A stretch of DNA of 64,000 nucleotides from Lutibacter oceani (GTDB lineage: Bacteria; Bacteroidota; Bacteroidia; Flavobacteriales; Flavobacteriaceae). The stretch is from assembly GCF_003384935.1 (NCBI RefSeq), contig NZ_QTTQ01000012.1, positions 124,001 to 188,000 of the forward strand. The letters are read 5' to 3'. The notes below the pieces were generated by a model. The model worked only from the letters and a program-made list of their open reading frames with translations, did no database searches and was not told where the DNA came from. Positions 53,471 through 62,613 of the stretch are shown here, piece after piece; position 1 is the first letter of the stretch, and every line of letters starts with the position of its first letter. A program made the position numbers and the translations under genes.

Positions 53471-56400
53471 TTATTCTTCGTAATAGCGTCTTCTTGTAGG
53501 TGGGTTGTTAAATAAAACACCTCCTGCAGCTTCAAACTCTTTTTCAAGTTTTGGAATTTCAACTTCATATAAATTAGTTAATTCTGATATTTGACTATCA
53601 AAATCTTTAGTTGCAATATCAAATTGTTCTTTTTGAGCTCCTGTAATATCAACCTGTGCTGAATATGTAGTATATAAAGCGTATCTTAATCTACTCGCTA
53701 CTGAATTTTTAGCTCCAAATCCACCAATAATTACTTTAGCAACAGCATCAACTTCATCTTGCAAACCATTAATTTTATTTACAAGTATATTTCCTTCAAC
53801 AGGTGTATTTTCAAGTATTGTTTTCATACTTTTTAAACCCGTATTCATTGCATCTATTTTTCCTCTTACAGAAGTTACCTGGGCGTTTAAATCGTATACA
53901 CCTTTTAAAAAATTAAAATTTGCTTCATAATTTGGTGTTCCAAGTGCATTTGGTAATGATTTAACAGTGAATTCCTGTGGATCAACCAACCTTGTAAAAA
54001 CGCCATTCATATTTTTATCAATTGCTACTTTATAAGTTCCTGGCGGTACTTTTGTTCCTCGATTTGTTAAATAACTTAAATCCCAAGTTGTACTACCGTA
54101 ACCTTTTTTTAGTGGAACTGAAATTTTTCTCATAATAGCACCATCGACGTTATAAATTGTAAAAATTAAATTTGGTTTTACTTCATTACCCTCAGCTAAT
54201 AATTCTTCTTCAGTAGGATAAATAAATTTAGCACCTGCTTTTTCAGCAGCATCCATTCTTTTGATGCGTTTTTGTTTTAAACTTTCAAATCCGTTTTTAA
54301 TAAAATATTCAAATTTTACAGCAGGGGTTGGATTTGGTGTTCTAAAGTAAACATCTCCCTGATAATTTAAATTGCTTGAAGGGAAGTATAACAAAGCTTC
54401 ATTAACATCAAATAAATGTGCTTCTTTTTTTGAAATATCTTCACTTAAAGATCTTAATGAAGAATAATTATCTAACACATAAAAACCTCTACCAAAAGTT
54501 GCTACTACTAAATCATTTTCACGTTTTTGAATTGTTAATTCTTTAACCTGAATTGTTGGAATTCCTTTTTTAATCTGAACCCATTTTTTACCACCATCAA
54601 TACTTGTCCAAACTCCCCATTCTGTTCCGATAAACAATATATTTGGATTTATATGATCTTCTTGAATACAATAAACTGTTCCTGAAGGAAGGTTTGAAGC
54701 AATAGAAGTCCACGTTTTTCCTTTATCAGTACTTTTTAATAAATAAGGTGTAAAATCACTGCTATTTTTTCTTCCATCGAAACAAGCATAAACAACATTT
54801 TCATTGTGTTGTGAAGGTGTAATATAATTTACAAATGTCATATTTGGCACAGTAGGAAAAGTATCAAAACGATCCCACTTTTCACCATCATTTTCAGAAA
54901 CCCAAATTAATCCGTCATCAGTTCCAACATAAATTAAGCCTTGTTTTAATGGAGATTCTGTTAAAGCAAAAATATTTCCAAATTTTGAAGTTGACATGTT
55001 TTTAGCAACTGCTTCAGGTGGCCACATTTTACCCATCATAGGTAATGTATTTTGATCAATACCACGAGTCATATTTCCACTTACTTTTTTCCAAGTTCCA
55101 CCCATATCAGTACTTTTTAATACATACTGACCACCAACATATAGTGTTTTTGAGTTGAATGGACTAATAAAATATGGTGTATTCCAGTTCCAGTTATATT
55201 CTTCATCTGTAGTAGGTTGTGGTTGAATAGAAATACTATTTCCAGTAGTTCTATCATAACGTCTTAAACCACAATACTGAGATTCACAATAATGAATATC
55301 TGGATTACTAGGATCTGGAATAGATAAATAACCATCACCACCAATTGTATATGTCCAATCTGAATTTACAAGTGATCGCCTATGCGTTTGAGAAGGTCCA
55401 AACCAAGAACCATTATCCTGAGCTCCTCCATAAACATTGTAAAAAGGATATTCATTATCAGTTCTTACGTGGTAGTATTGAGTTATTGGTAAATTACTTT
55501 TAAATTGCCACGTTTTAGCACTATCAAAAGTTTCATAAATTCCACCATCGCAACCTGCTATATAATGGTTTGTATCCGATGGATCTATCCATAAAGCGTG
55601 GTTATCAACGTGTTTATTACTTCCCTCAATATTTTCCCATGTTTTTCCTCCATCATTTGAACGTCCGTTATAGGTATCCATTAGAATTACCCTATCTTGG
55701 TTTATTGGGTCTGCATATACTTCATTATAATATTGTGGACTACTCGAAACCTTATCGCTTCTTTTTTCCCAACTCTCTCCCATATCAGTGGATCTATAAA
55801 ACCCACCTTTATTACCTGGTAATTCAATAACTGCATAAATAATATTTGGATTAGCAGGAGAAAGCGCCAAACCTATTCTACCAACATCCCCTTTTGGCAA
55901 TCCTTTTGTTTGCTTTTTCCAAGTTTTTCCGGCATCTTCAGATTTATAAATAGCCGATTCTGGCCCTCCATCAATTTTTGAATAAACTCTTCTTTCACGT
56001 TGATGTGAAGTAGCATATAAAATATCTGGATTTCTAGGATCCATTTCCATATCTGAAACACCTGTGTACTCACCAATTTCAAGAATTCTATTCCAAGTTT
56101 TCCCTCCATTAACTGTTTTATACAATCCACGTTCTCCTCCTGGCCCCCATGCTTGCCCTTGCGCAGCAATATAAACCACATTGCTATTTCTAGGGTCAAT
56201 CATTATTTTGCCAATTTGAGAACTTGTTTTTAAGCCCATATTTGTAAAGGACTTACCACCATCAGTAGTTTTATAAACACCATCACCATAAGCTAAATTT
56301 CGCTGAGAATTATTTTCACCTGTACCCACCCAAACAACATTGGAATTATTTGGATCCATAGCTAAACAACCAATTGAATAAACTTTTTGGTCATCAAAAA

Positions 56401-56701
56401 TTGGTTCAAATGTAGTACCGTGATTTATAGTTTTCCATAAACCACCTGAAGCCACTCCAACATAATATTCTGAAGTATTATCTGGGTTTACTGCTAAATC
56501 AGCAATACGTCCTGAATAAGCTGCTGGCCCAATACTTCTAAAGCTAAACATATTTAACATTTGATCATTCAACTCAAACTGTTTAGCATTTTTAGTTGAT
56601 TTCTTTTTTTTACTTTGAGCAATTGTGTTTTGAGAAATAACCATAAAAAGTATGGTTAGGAAGGATACTAGAATCCGTCCATTTTTTTTTATTTTATACA
56701 T
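53471..56701 (-). CDS. Large secreted BNR/sortilin-like beta-propeller protein
   Basis: 1,076 residues with a signal peptide (to TIAQ, about 28). Residues about 55-730 form two consecutive beta-propellers of Asp-box/BNR repeats (for example KTTDGGKSF, KTVNGGKTWNRI, KSEDAGKTWKK, RSTDMGESWEK, KSTDKGKTW). A beta-sandwich domain (about 840-930, YKVAIDKNMNG) and a helical end follow. This is the widespread Bacteroidota family called glycosyl hydrolase or VPS10-like; no catalytic residues can be assigned. Probably exported to the periplasm or surface. Confidence 0.88.
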   Translation of the reverse strand: MYKIKKNGRILVSFLTILFMVISQNTIAQSKKKKSTKNAKQFELNDQMLNMFSFRSIGPAAYSGRIADLAVNPDNTSEYYVGVASGGLWKTINHGTTFEPIFDDQKVYSIGCLAMDPNNSNVVWVGTGENNSQRNLAYGDGVYKTTDGGKSFTNMGLKTSSQIGKIMIDPRNSNVVYIAAQGQAWGPGGERGLYKTVNGGKTWNRILEIGEYTGVSDMEMDPRNPDILYATSHQRERRVYSKIDGGPESAIYKSEDAGKTWKKQTKGLPKGDVGRIGLALSPANPNIIYAVIELPGNKGGFYRSTDMGESWEKRSDKVSSSPQYYNEVYADPINQDRVILMDTYNGRSNDGGKTWENIEGSNKHVDNHALWIDPSDTNHYIAGCDGGIYETFDSAKTWQFKSNLPITQYYHVRTDNEYPFYNVYGGAQDNGSWFGPSQTHRRSLVNSDWTYTIGGDGYLSIPDPSNPDIHYCESQYCGLRRYDRTTGNSISIQPQPTTDEEYNWNWNTPYFISPFNSKTLYVGGQYVLKSTDMGGTWKKVSGNMTRGIDQNTLPMMGKMWPPEAVAKNMSTSKFGNIFALTESPLKQGLIYVGTDDGLIWVSENDGEKWDRFDTFPTVPNMTFVNYITPSQHNENVVYACFDGRKNSSDFTPYLLKSTDKGKTWTSIASNLPSGTVYCIQEDHINPNILFIGTEWGVWTSIDGGKKWVQIKKGIPTIQVKELTIQKRENDLVVATFGRGFYVLDNYSSLRSLSEDISKKEAHLFDVNEALLYFPSSNLNYQGDVYFRTPNPTPAVKFEYFIKNGFESLKQKRIKRMDAAEKAGAKFIYPTEEELLAEGNEVKPNLIFTIYNVDGAIMRKISVPLKKGYGSTTWDLSYLTNRGTKVPPGTYKVAIDKNMNGVFTRLVDPQEFTVKSLPNALGTPNYEANFNFLKGVYDLNAQVTSVRGKIDAMNTGLKSMKTILENTPVEGNILVNKINGLQDEVDAVAKVIIGGFGAKNSVASRLRYALYTTYSAQVDITGAQKEQFDIATKDFDSQISELTNLYEVEIPKLEKEFEAAGGVLFNNPPTRRRYYEE

Positions 56702-56948
56702 GAAATTATATTTAAATTATTGAATTTGATAAGATTGTTAAAAATAAACATTTTTTTTAAAGATTTTCCATACTCAGTTAATATAGAATAATACTAAATT
56801 AATATAAACCTATAGAATATATACAAATTGAAAATAAAACTATATGGAACGGATCTTAACTATAAAAACGGACTCAAAATTTTGCTTATTAGAACAAAAA
56901 TCATAGTATATTTACAGAAGCCTTGTATAAAAAGAATATTTAATTATT

Positions 56949-57785
56949 GTGAAAAAATCGATTGTTACTGCCAAATGGCTTCATAGAAATTTAAAAACCC
57001 CACATTTAATTATTCTTGATGCCAGTCAAACTGAAAATAAATCCAATCTTAAAACCAAACTTGAAGGTTTACAAATTAAAAATGCTCGTTTTTTTGATTT
57101 AAAAAATACTTTTAGTGATAAACATTCTAATTTACCAAATATGCTTCCACTTCCAAAAGAATTTGAAAAGGAATGCAGAAAACTTGGAATAAATAAATCA
57201 AGTAAAATAGTTGTTTATGATAATTTAGGAATATACACCAGCCCAAGAGTTTGGTGGATGTTTAAAATTATGGGACATAATAATATAGCTGTTTTAAATG
57301 GAGGACTTCCAGCTTGGAAAAATGAAGGTTTTGAATTAGAGCATATTCAAAATAAGGTATATAAATCTGGAGATTTTGAAGCCATTTTTAATCCAAATTT
57401 GGTTAGAAATATAGACGAAATAAAATCTAATTTAACAAAAAAAAATGAGCTAGTTGTTGATGCAAGATCCGAGGGAAGATTTAACGGTACAACTCCTGAG
57501 CCTAGAGAAAGTTTAAAAAGTGGGCATATTCCTAACTCTATAAATTTACCGTATACTACTGTTTTAAATAATGGTAAATTCAAATCAAAAGAAAAATTAA
57601 CCGAAATTTTCAAAATTCCTGAAATTGCAAATAAACCTTTAATATTTACATGTGGTTCGGGCATTACAGCTTGTATATTAATGCTCGCAAGTGAAATGGT
57701 TATTGAAAATAAAAAATCTGTTTATGATGGTTTCTGGACTGAATGGGCAGCTACAAAAAACTTACCAATACATACAAAAATTTAA
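56949..57785 (+). CDS. sseA: Thiosulfate/3-mercaptopyruvate sulfurtransferase
   Basis: 278 residues with two rhodanese domains: an inactive N-terminal one (about 1-140, VVYDNLGIYTSPRVWWMFKIMGHNNIAVLNGGLPAW) and a catalytic one (about 150-275) with the active-site loop TCGSGITACIL. CGSG[IV]T is typical of 3-mercaptopyruvate sulfurtransferases rather than thiosulfate enzymes. It moves sulfur in the cytoplasm. GTG start. The esterase gene follows after 11 bases and may be co-transcribed. Confidence 0.9.
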   Translation: MKKSIVTAKWLHRNLKTPHLIILDASQTENKSNLKTKLEGLQIKNARFFDLKNTFSDKHSNLPNMLPLPKEFEKECRKLGINKSSKIVVYDNLGIYTSPRVWWMFKIMGHNNIAVLNGGLPAWKNEGFELEHIQNKVYKSGDFEAIFNPNLVRNIDEIKSNLTKKNELVVDARSEGRFNGTTPEPRESLKSGHIPNSINLPYTTVLNNGKFKSKEKLTEIFKIPEIANKPLIFTCGSGITACILMLASEMVIENKKSVYDGFWTEWAATKNLPIHTKI

Positions 57786-57796
57786 ATATTAATATC

Positions 57797-58660
57797 ATGA
57801 AAAAACTTAGCGCTATTTTAATTTTAATGCTTTTAACTTCTTCAATTTCTTTTTCGCAAAAAGGGAAAGTTTTTGACAATTTAACTTTAAAAAGTACAAT
57901 TTTAAAATCTGAACGCAAATTTGCAATTTATTTACCACCAGATTATGAAACATCTGAAAGAAGTTACCCTGTTTTATATTTACTACACGGTATGGGAGAT
58001 GACCAAACTGGCTGGGTTCAATTTGGAGAAGTTTTAAGAATTACAGATGAAGCAATTAAAAACGGAACTGCTACACCAATGATAATTGTAATGCCTGATG
58101 CAAATACTGAAAAAATAGGATATTTTAATACAATAGATGGTAATTGGAATTATGAAGATTTCTTTTTTAAAGAATTATTACCTTATGTTGAAAAAACATA
58201 TCGTATAAAAAGTGAAAAAAGGTTTAGAGGAATTGCAGGTCTTTCTATGGGAGGTGGCGGATCTTTTATGTATGCTTTGCATCACCCTGAACTTTTCTCA
58301 TCAGCCTGCCCTTTAAGCGCTTATGTTGGAGAACTTTCTATTGATAAATTTAAACAACGTTTTTTAAAAGGTACTAAAACTTACAAAGAAGAAACAATTC
58401 AGGAATATTTTGAAAATCACAATGCCATTTCATTAATTAATAAATTAGACAGTGAAAAAGCAAAAAGCGTAAGATGGTATATAGATTGTGGAGACGATGA
58501 TTTTTTATTTGAAGGAAATAGCCTTGTTCATATAGCAATGACTAAGAAAGGTATTCCACACGAATATAGAGTTAGAGATGGAAGACATAGCTGGACTTAT
58601 TGGCGAGCATCATTGCCAAAAGTATTGGCATTTGTTTCCGATGCATTTCATCAATATTAA
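57797..58660 (+). CDS. Secreted esterase (esterase D / CE1-like alpha-beta hydrolase)
   Basis: 287 residues from ATG 57797 with a signal peptide (MKKLSAILILMLLTSSISFSQ); an in-frame upstream ATG overlaps the sulfurtransferase gene. Serine esterase motifs: YPVLYLLHGMGDDQTGW, nucleophile Ser in GLSMGGGGS, Asp in DCGDDDFL and His in DGRHSWTYWR. This family includes acyl and feruloyl esterases; substrate unknown. It would act in the periplasm on acylated sugars or similar. Confidence 0.88.
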   Translation: MKKLSAILILMLLTSSISFSQKGKVFDNLTLKSTILKSERKFAIYLPPDYETSERSYPVLYLLHGMGDDQTGWVQFGEVLRITDEAIKNGTATPMIIVMPDANTEKIGYFNTIDGNWNYEDFFFKELLPYVEKTYRIKSEKRFRGIAGLSMGGGGSFMYALHHPELFSSACPLSAYVGELSIDKFKQRFLKGTKTYKEETIQEYFENHNAISLINKLDSEKAKSVRWYIDCGDDDFLFEGNSLVHIAMTKKGIPHEYRVRDGRHSWTYWRASLPKVLAFVSDAFHQY

Positions 58661-58672
58661 AAGGCTAACCTG

Positions 58673-59392
58673 TTGAAAAATGCCTTATTAAAAAGTTGTT
58701 ATTTCTTACTATTTATTAACTCCGTTTTTTGTTTTTCACAAGAGTGGAAAAATTTGAAAATTTACAAGAAAGAAACTGGAAATTTAATATTAAAAGAAGG
58801 TTGCTGGTTAAAAAAAGATAGAACTAAAAATACGACAACTTGGGAAAGTGCAAACAAATTTAATTTAAAAAATAACGCTTTCTCAAAATATAAAACTATT
58901 CATCAAATCCGTGATTTTTATCATTTTATGCAAATTGAACTTGATAAAAAGGGACATGAAATTAAATGGACTCATGCAGCCTTTTTAGTTGCAAATCAAC
59001 TTTCAAAATTAGAAATTGATTTTATTCGTTTAGTTATTGTTAGAAATAAAGAAGTCGTTCAATTTGCACATGAAGGATCTAAAAAAGTATTTGAATATTC
59101 ATTTCCAAAATTAAAAGAACTTTATTTTTCAAAAGAACTTTTAAAAGAATCTGAAGCTGAAAATTGGGATAAGAATCAAACGGTTATAGAGCAATGTGAA
59201 ATATTGGATCCTTTGTATAATAATCTTTCAAAAAAGGCATTGAAAAAACTAAATAGAATGGCTAAGGGAAAAGGAATTTATAGTTTAGGTGTTGTTAAAG
59301 GAATAAGATATGAAGGTGAAATTATTAATTGTAATACGCGATATTATTATAGTATTAACAAATTAATTCCTTATTGTAATTCTACTAAATAG
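58673..59392 (+). CDS. Exported protein of unknown function
   Basis: 239 residues, TTG start, signal peptide (YFLLFINSVFCFSQ). Features include EWKNLKIYKKETGNLILKEGCWLKKDR, AFLVANQLSKL and the repeated basic KALKKLNRMAKGKG. No named domain is recognised. It begins 12 bases after the esterase and so may share its operon, but no functional link is clear. Confidence 0.65.
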   Translation: MKNALLKSCYFLLFINSVFCFSQEWKNLKIYKKETGNLILKEGCWLKKDRTKNTTTWESANKFNLKNNAFSKYKTIHQIRDFYHFMQIELDKKGHEIKWTHAAFLVANQLSKLEIDFIRLVIVRNKEVVQFAHEGSKKVFEYSFPKLKELYFSKELLKESEAENWDKNQTVIEQCEILDPLYNNLSKKALKKLNRMAKGKGIYSLGVVKGIRYEGEIINCNTRYYYSINKLIPYCNSTK

Positions 59393-59479
59393 TTGGTTAA
59401 TTATAAATATTTTCAATTAGTTTTATAGCCAAATTAACCTAAAACCGCTTTTTTAAGCTTCTTATTAGATTTATAAGTA

Positions 59480-60067
59480 ATGAAATTAAATTTAAACTGT
59501 AATGTTGAATATTTAAAATCTTTTATTTCTGAAAAGGAAGCTAACAATTTGTATACGTATTTAGTCAATTTAAAAAAACTTAACACATTAGCAGAAATTG
59601 AAACTTTTTCTGGAGAAAAATTCTATCAAGATTATGGCAAATTAATGTTTATTACAAAAAACTTATTCGACAAAAATAAATTTGATGAACGTATTTGGGG
59701 AAATACAATGGTTTGGCCTAATGATTTATTATTTTTAAAAGAAAAAATAGAACATTTAACAAATATTAAATTTGATGTTGGTGTTTGTATTTTCTATCCA
59801 AATGGAAATTCTGGGGTAGATTACCACTCTGATTATATTGCCTTTGGAGATACAACCATTATTCCTTCAATTAGTTTAGGAGAAATTAGGCAATTTAATT
59901 TAAGAGAAAAACAAACCTTAAAAGAACATAAAATTAACTTAAATAACGGTAGTTTAATAATTATGGGAGAAAATTGTCAAGAGCTATATGAACATAGTTT
60001 ACCTGTAAATGAAAACTACAAAAATGGACGTATAAATATTACTTTTAGAAAATATGGGTTTAATTAA
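59480..60067 (+). CDS. AlkB-family 2-oxoglutarate/Fe(II) dioxygenase
   Basis: 195 residues. The AlkB core is visible: NGNSGVDYHSDYIAFGD with iron ligands His-x-Asp, IPSISLGEIRQFNLREK, ELYEHSLPVNE with the distal His, and RINITFRK with the 2-oxoglutarate Arg. Members repair alkylated bases in DNA or RNA or modify proteins. It stands alone on the plus strand. Confidence 0.92.
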   Translation: MKLNLNCNVEYLKSFISEKEANNLYTYLVNLKKLNTLAEIETFSGEKFYQDYGKLMFITKNLFDKNKFDERIWGNTMVWPNDLLFLKEKIEHLTNIKFDVGVCIFYPNGNSGVDYHSDYIAFGDTTIIPSISLGEIRQFNLREKQTLKEHKINLNNGSLIIMGENCQELYEHSLPVNENYKNGRINITFRKYGFN

Positions 60068-60177
60068 TTTTTTACAAGAAGCTAATAGTAACATTTATTT
60101 ATAAAACTGAGTAAGTTTTAAATAAATTTTAATAAAACTTACTCAATTTTAAATTTAAACAACCTTTAAGTTTTAAA

Positions 60178-60546
60178 TTAAACTTCAGCTTTTTCTTTAC
60201 TTCTTTCTGTAACAATTTTTTCAACTAAGTCAGGTACTTTTTCAAATAATGCAGCTAGCCCGTGAGTTTTTCCTGCTTCAAGGAAAGAAATATGATCTCC
60301 TTTTGTTACTAAAAAACCAATTGGTTCTATACCAACTCCTGCTCCAGCACCTATACCTTCACCTTTTGCTTCTTTTTTAGTGCGAGTATCTCCACCACCA
60401 GATCCAAATCCCATACCTACTTTAATAACTGGTACACACTTAAATTCACCTAAATCAAATTGTTTACCAACAACAGTATCGGTATTCGCTTCAGTTTTCA
60501 TAAAGTCTGTAATTTGTTTTAATAATTCTTCAAAATGTAATTCCAT
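60178..60546 (-). CDS. GerW (YtfJ)-family protein
   Basis: 122 residues: HFEELLKQITDFMKTEANTDTVVGKQ, then the Gly-rich core VGMGFGSGGGD, GEGIGAGAGVGIEPIGFLV, and a short helical tail. This matches the GerW/YtfJ family, first named from spore germination in Bacillus. A flavobacterium does not form spores, so the role must be different. It sits 11 bases downstream of a small membrane protein that resembles YtfI (DUF2953), the same pair as in Bacillus. Confidence 0.88.
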   Translation of the reverse strand: MELHFEELLKQITDFMKTEANTDTVVGKQFDLGEFKCVPVIKVGMGFGSGGGDTRTKKEAKGEGIGAGAGVGIEPIGFLVTKGDHISFLEAGKTHGLAALFEKVPDLVEKIVTERSKEKAEV

Positions 60547-60557
60547 AATCTTGATTT

Positions 60558-61058
60558 TTAAATGTTAATAAATGATTTAATTATATTAAATGGCCTGTTC
60601 TGCATATACAATACCATTTGATTTCTACCTTCAAAATTGATACGAAAGTTTCCGAAATTATAATTTAATAATGCAAATACTGGGTATAATTTTGCGTTCA
60701 TTATACAATCTCCGGTGTCAATTTCTACTACTATTTTTTTTACCTTAAATGATTTTAAAATCCGTATCCCCTTTTTTAAATTTCCTATCTTATTAGTTTT
60801 TGTATTTTTTTTTGTTTTAACGGTGCCTTTTTGCTTTATACTCTTTAATTTTAATGGGTAGAAATAAAAATTAAAAAAAAGCACATTCAATTTTAATTTT
60901 AAAATTTCCTTTTTATCACCTTCTATACTTGCCTTTGCCAAACCCAAAAACTGTATAAAATACTTATTTGTATTTGTGTTAATACAAAGCACTATTGGCA
61001 TCCATAATAGATAAACAATAAAGAGTAAAAGCAATACAAAAAAAATAGTTAAACCCAT
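60558..61058 (-). CDS. Membrane-anchored DUF2953-like protein
   Basis: 166 residues with an N-terminal membrane helix (about 3-25). The rest has beta-rich stretches: YFIQFLGLAKASIEG, KLNVLFFNFYFYPLKL, KKIVVEIDTGDCIMNAKLYPVFALLNY, and FRINFEGRNQMVLYMQNRPFNIIKSFI. The layout and the pairing with gerW suggest the DUF2953 (YtfI) family; the sequence match is only by pattern. A palindrome AATGATG-TG-CATCATT (61102-61117) lies upstream and may be an operator. Confidence 0.65.
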   Translation of the reverse strand: MGLTIFFVLLLLFIVYLLWMPIVLCINTNTNKYFIQFLGLAKASIEGDKKEILKLKLNVLFFNFYFYPLKLKSIKQKGTVKTKKNTKTNKIGNLKKGIRILKSFKVKKIVVEIDTGDCIMNAKLYPVFALLNYNFGNFRINFEGRNQMVLYMQNRPFNIIKSFINI

Positions 61059-61310
61059 TTTTTAATTTTATTTAAAGGAAAAAATAATTGGGTATTTATG
61101 CAATGATGTGCATCATTTAAAAGGATGTAACCTTCCAAAAAAATAATGATTTTAATCAGTTAAAAAATAATTTGTAGTCTATGATTTTTAGATTTTAACT
61201 TTTAAACATTATATAATTGTGAATTTTATAATTACACTGAAAAGGATAAACTAAAAAAAGTAGTAAAAATTTTAAAAATAAACCTCACTTATTTAGGCTA
61301 TCTCAGTTAT

Positions 61311-61326
61311 TGGCATCATCTTTGCA
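61311..61326 (+). promoter_or_regulatory. Sigma-54 (RpoN) promoter upstream of the cold-shock gene
   Basis: TGGCAT-N5-TTGCA. GG (61312-61313) and GC (61324-61325) have the required 11-base offset. The predicted start near 61337 gives a 22-nt leader to the cold-shock ATG at 61359. No enhancer-binding protein gene is in the window. Confidence 0.8.
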
Positions 61327-61358
61327 ATTCAAAAGATAATTAATATAAAATTTTTAAC

Positions 61359-61550
61359 ATGAGTAAAGGAACAGTAAAATTCTTCAATGAAACTAAAGGT
61401 TTCGGATTTATAACAGAAGAAGGTTCAAACAAAGAACATTTTGTTCACATTTCTGGATTAATTGACGAAATTCGTGAAGGCGATGAAGTTGAATTTGATT
61501 TACAGGAAGGTAAAAAAGGATTAAACGCAGTAAATGTAAAAGTAATTTAA
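61359..61550 (+). CDS. Cold-shock-domain protein
   Basis: 63 residues, one cold-shock domain with both RNA-binding motifs: KGFGFI (RNP1) and HFVHIS (RNP2-like). CspA-type proteins bind single-stranded RNA and act as RNA chaperones. A short leader and the sigma-54 promoter upstream suggest control by nutrient or envelope signals through RpoN rather than by a long cold-sensing leader. A terminator follows. Confidence 0.96.
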   Translation: MSKGTVKFFNETKGFGFITEEGSNKEHFVHISGLIDEIREGDEVEFDLQEGKKGLNAVNVKVI

Positions 61551-61572
61551 TATATACTTCTTAATTTTTTAC

Positions 61573-61604
61573 AAAAGCCTATCAATATTGATAGGCTTTT
61601 TTTA
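61573..61604 (+). terminator. Terminator of the cold-shock gene
   Basis: AAAGCCTATC, AATATT loop, GATAGGCTTT and a T run: a perfect 10-bp stem. Confidence 0.92.
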
Positions 61605-61621
61605 TTTGAAAATTTAAAACA

Positions 61622-61910
61622 TTATTTTACAACAAAATCAAAATATTGATTTTTAAAAGGCTCGTTAAAAAGTGTAAAATGCCACCATTCCTTCGGGTAA
61701 CTTACAAAGCCAAAATTGTTCATCACAGTTTTTAACAGCATCCTATTTTCCTTTTGTTGCTTTGTAATTATGTTATGTGTTACCCAGGATTCCTATCCAA
61801 AATAATCATAGGAAGCATCTATAATAGTTGGGGTTTCATCAGTAATATAAACAAACTTTTCTACTAATGAAGCCTGAATATTTATTGTATTAAATAGAAC
61901 AGGAGTAGTA
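61622..61910 (-). pseudogene. Remnant of a D-alanyl-D-alanine dipeptidase (VanX/DdpX) gene
   Basis: On the minus strand a frame reads FVYITDETPTIIDASYDYFG, a TAG stop (61795-61793), then [42 protein letters not shown] and a stop at 61624-61622. NRMLL and the SYxxEWWHF zinc/catalytic motif are those of VanX-type dipeptidases. About half the normal 200 residues are missing at the N-terminus and one stop is internal, so the gene is dead. The rest of the 543-base gap (61910-62093) is AT-rich and empty. Confidence 0.75.
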
Positions 61911-62093
61911 ATTCAATATTAAATTTAATGCTTTTTAATAATTGTTAATTAAAACAATAAAATACATTTTCAAAATCATTTTAGCTAAGATATTTCATTA
62001 TAAATTGATATATATCATATTAATATCTTAATTTTATAAAGCATTAGCCATTAATTGTATACCCCTTTTTTTTATCCTTAACTAATTTTTTAA

Positions 62094-62582
62094 ATGAAAA
62101 CATTAATTAATAATTTTATAAAGCAACTTAAAGAAATTCAAGACGGACAAATTTGGTTAAATGTTAGTTTTAAAAAAAAACTGGATTTATTAGACGAGAA
62201 AGAAGTTTTTAAAAGGCCAATACCCAAATTACATAGTGTTGCAGAATTAATTTCACATTTAACTTTTTGGAGAAAAGAAGCAATTTTAAAAATTAAAACT
62301 AAAAAAGGTTTACTAACTGATGAAAGTGAAGAAAATTGGTTAACTATTGAACAATTAAAAAAAATTGGCTGGAAAAAAATTCAAGCTGATTATAATAATA
62401 GTTTAAGCGAAATAATTCTGCTACTTGAACAAAAAGATGACAGTTTTTTATATGAAACTTATTATGATAACGATTATAAAGATGATTATAAATATCTCTT
62501 TTTAATTGAAGGAATGTTACATCATGACATTTATCATTTAGGACAAATTGGAATGTTAACAAAATTGTTATCAGTTAGATAG
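62094..62582 (+). CDS. DinB-family (DfsB-like) protein
   Basis: 162 residues, a four-helix bundle. The metal-binding His triad is visible: HLTFWRKE (about residue 50) and HHDIYHLGQIGML (about 140). DinB/YfiT proteins are metal-dependent thiol-transferase-like enzymes with mostly unknown substrates. It is followed after 31 bases by a paraoxonase-like gene on the same strand. Confidence 0.88.
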   Translation: MKTLINNFIKQLKEIQDGQIWLNVSFKKKLDLLDEKEVFKRPIPKLHSVAELISHLTFWRKEAILKIKTKKGLLTDESEENWLTIEQLKKIGWKKIQADYNNSLSEIILLLEQKDDSFLYETYYDNDYKDDYKYLFLIEGMLHHDIYHLGQIGMLTKLLSVR

Positions 62583-62613
62583 TAATACCAACTAAAAACA
62601 TCAAAATTGATTT

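Noticed and set aside
55873-56199. 108-residue minus-strand ORF inside the BNR-repeat gene
   Set aside because: A frame shadow of the larger gene on the same strand, with repeat-derived sequence and no ribosome site.
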